Shown here piece after piece: positions 4,752 through 5,360 of a DNA stretch of 5,360 nt; the first letter of the stretch is position 1; every line of letters begins with the position of its first letter. Below the pieces are notes generated by a model, which did not search any database, was not told the origin of the DNA, and saw only the letters and a program-made list of their open reading frames with translations. This DNA is from Akkermansia muciniphila. Its GTDB lineage: Bacteria; Verrucomicrobiota; Verrucomicrobiia; Verrucomicrobiales; V1-33. The position numbers were made by a program, and so were the translations under genes. The stretch covers positions 1 to 5,360 of the forward strand of contig CALQKQ020000275.1 in assembly GCA_943331195.2 (NCBI GenBank), read 5' to 3'.

Positions 4752-5360
4752 TCAGCGCTGCACTCGCACCCGGTAAAAATGCCGGTCCCCCGTCGGTGCC
4801 GGAGTCTGGTACAGCCGCAGGGTAGATCCCGTGGCCGCTTCCCAAGCCCCCAGCTCCCAGTGCCCCGCATCAGCGCTGCTTTCGAGCCGATAGCGCAGGC
4901 CAGCAGTGGACTGAATCGTCAGGGCAACGCCGCCCGGCTCTGGCGCGATCGCGGCGATTTCGGTTAAGGCATTAGGCCCCCCCGGCGTCGGGAGGGTGGT
5001 GTCGCCGTGCCGCGCCGCGCCATCGGGATAGCGACCGCCTGACACATCCGCTGGTTGCAGGCCAAAGGTGACCGCGTCGAGGCGTCGGCCATCGGGAGCA
5101 CTGAGAACGAGGCTTTCTCCGGCCGCGCTTAATTTGAAGGGGAGGTGCCAACCGAGCCCGAGGGCATCCTGTTCCGTTTGGTTGTCGGCCCACAGCAACA
5201 AATAGCCCTTGGCGGGAATCACCGCTCCGGGGGGCAGGCGGTATTTGAAAGGATCCGCCAGATCGTCGCTGATGAAATAGCCATCCAGGGCCACCCCTTC
5301 GCTGCTGGCGTTGTGAAGCTCGCACCAGTCTTGGAATAGGCCATCCGAGGGATCGGCTAG
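4752..5360 (-). CDS. C-terminal part of a lamin-tail-domain protein (5' end outside window)
   Basis: The frame is open from the right edge to the TGA at 4752-4754 and gives the last 202 residues of a larger protein. Residues about 11-131 are a lamin tail domain: DWCELHNASSEGVALDGYFISDD, LADPFKYRLPPGAVIPAKGYLLLWADN, and the closing GGRYPDGA and PTPGGPN segments. Residues about 135-202 form a separate beta-rich module (VALTIQSTAGLRYRLESSADAGHWELG to HFYRVRVQR). This kind of module ends many secreted verrucomicrobial and planctomycete proteins. A GTG at 5294 is internal to the lamin-tail domain and is not the start. Such proteins are usually exported and often carry CotH, LamG or adhesin-like domains upstream; none can be seen here. 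The 23-base repeat follows its stop closely. Confidence 0.85.
   Translation of the reverse strand, partial: LADPSDGLFQDWCELHNASSEGVALDGYFISDDLADPFKYRLPPGAVIPAKGYLLLWADNQTEQDALGLGWHLPFKLSAAGESLVLSAPDGRRLDAVTFGLQPADVSGGRYPDGAARHGDTTLPTPGGPNALTEIAAIAPEPGGVALTIQSTAGLRYRLESSADAGHWELGAWEAATGSTLRLYQTPAPTGDRHFYRVRVQR

Noticed and set aside
4544..4967. Short frames on both strands between abiEi and the lamin-tail gene
   Set aside because: They cross several palindromes, overlap the real lamin-tail gene, and have no family features or ribosome sites.
1..5360. CRISPR array, tRNA or rRNA genes, transposase
   Set aside because: I saw no regularly spaced direct repeats, no tRNA-like cloverleaf and no transposase or integrase motifs on either strand.

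Overview
The window looks like chromosomal DNA of a GC-rich bacterium, most likely a member of the Verrucomicrobiota. That placement is an inference. It rests on strongly G/C-ending codons, on weak or absent Shine-Dalgarno sites at most starts, and on a lamin-tail-domain protein whose C-terminal beta-rich module (ending in HFYRVRVQR) is typical of secreted verrucomicrobial and planctomycete proteins. No 16S rRNA or other decisive marker is present.

Left part (1-1643, minus strand): three co-directional genes, read from right to left. First is a small protein with an N-terminal DUF1858-like CxxC domain fused to a rhodanese domain. Next is a stand-alone NifU/IscU-type Fe-S cluster scaffold. Last is the N-terminal 5'-nuclease part of DNA polymerase I (polA), which runs off the left edge. 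Gaps of 57 and 76 bases allow one transcript. The rhodanese and scaffold genes make a plausible Fe-S cluster or sulfur-handling pair. A perfect 8-bp hairpin lies between nifU and polA.

Middle (1726-2529, plus strand): pssA, phosphatidylserine synthase, divergent from the rhodanese gene across an 82-base intergenic region.

Right-middle (2530-4751): an accessory island. It holds a complete AbiE-type type IV toxin-antitoxin pair on the minus strand, with antitoxin AbiEi first and nucleotidyltransferase toxin AbiEii second, overlapping by ATGA. A 7-2-7 palindrome upstream of abiEi is a candidate operator. The pair is bordered by two long noncoding stretches (367 and 320 bases). Each carries one copy of a 23-base repeat (21/23 identical) in inverted orientation, just outside the flanking housekeeping or surface genes. 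Several other short palindromes lie in the same DNA. This suggests the module sits in a repeat-bounded insertion site, although the repeats may simply belong to a dispersed intergenic family.

Right edge (4752-5360, minus strand): the C-terminal 202 residues of a probable secreted lamin-tail-domain protein, whose N-terminus lies beyond the window.

Nothing here proves a wholly new system. The points most worth checking are the inverted-repeat-bounded AbiE module with its operator, and the CxxC-rhodanese/NifU pair.
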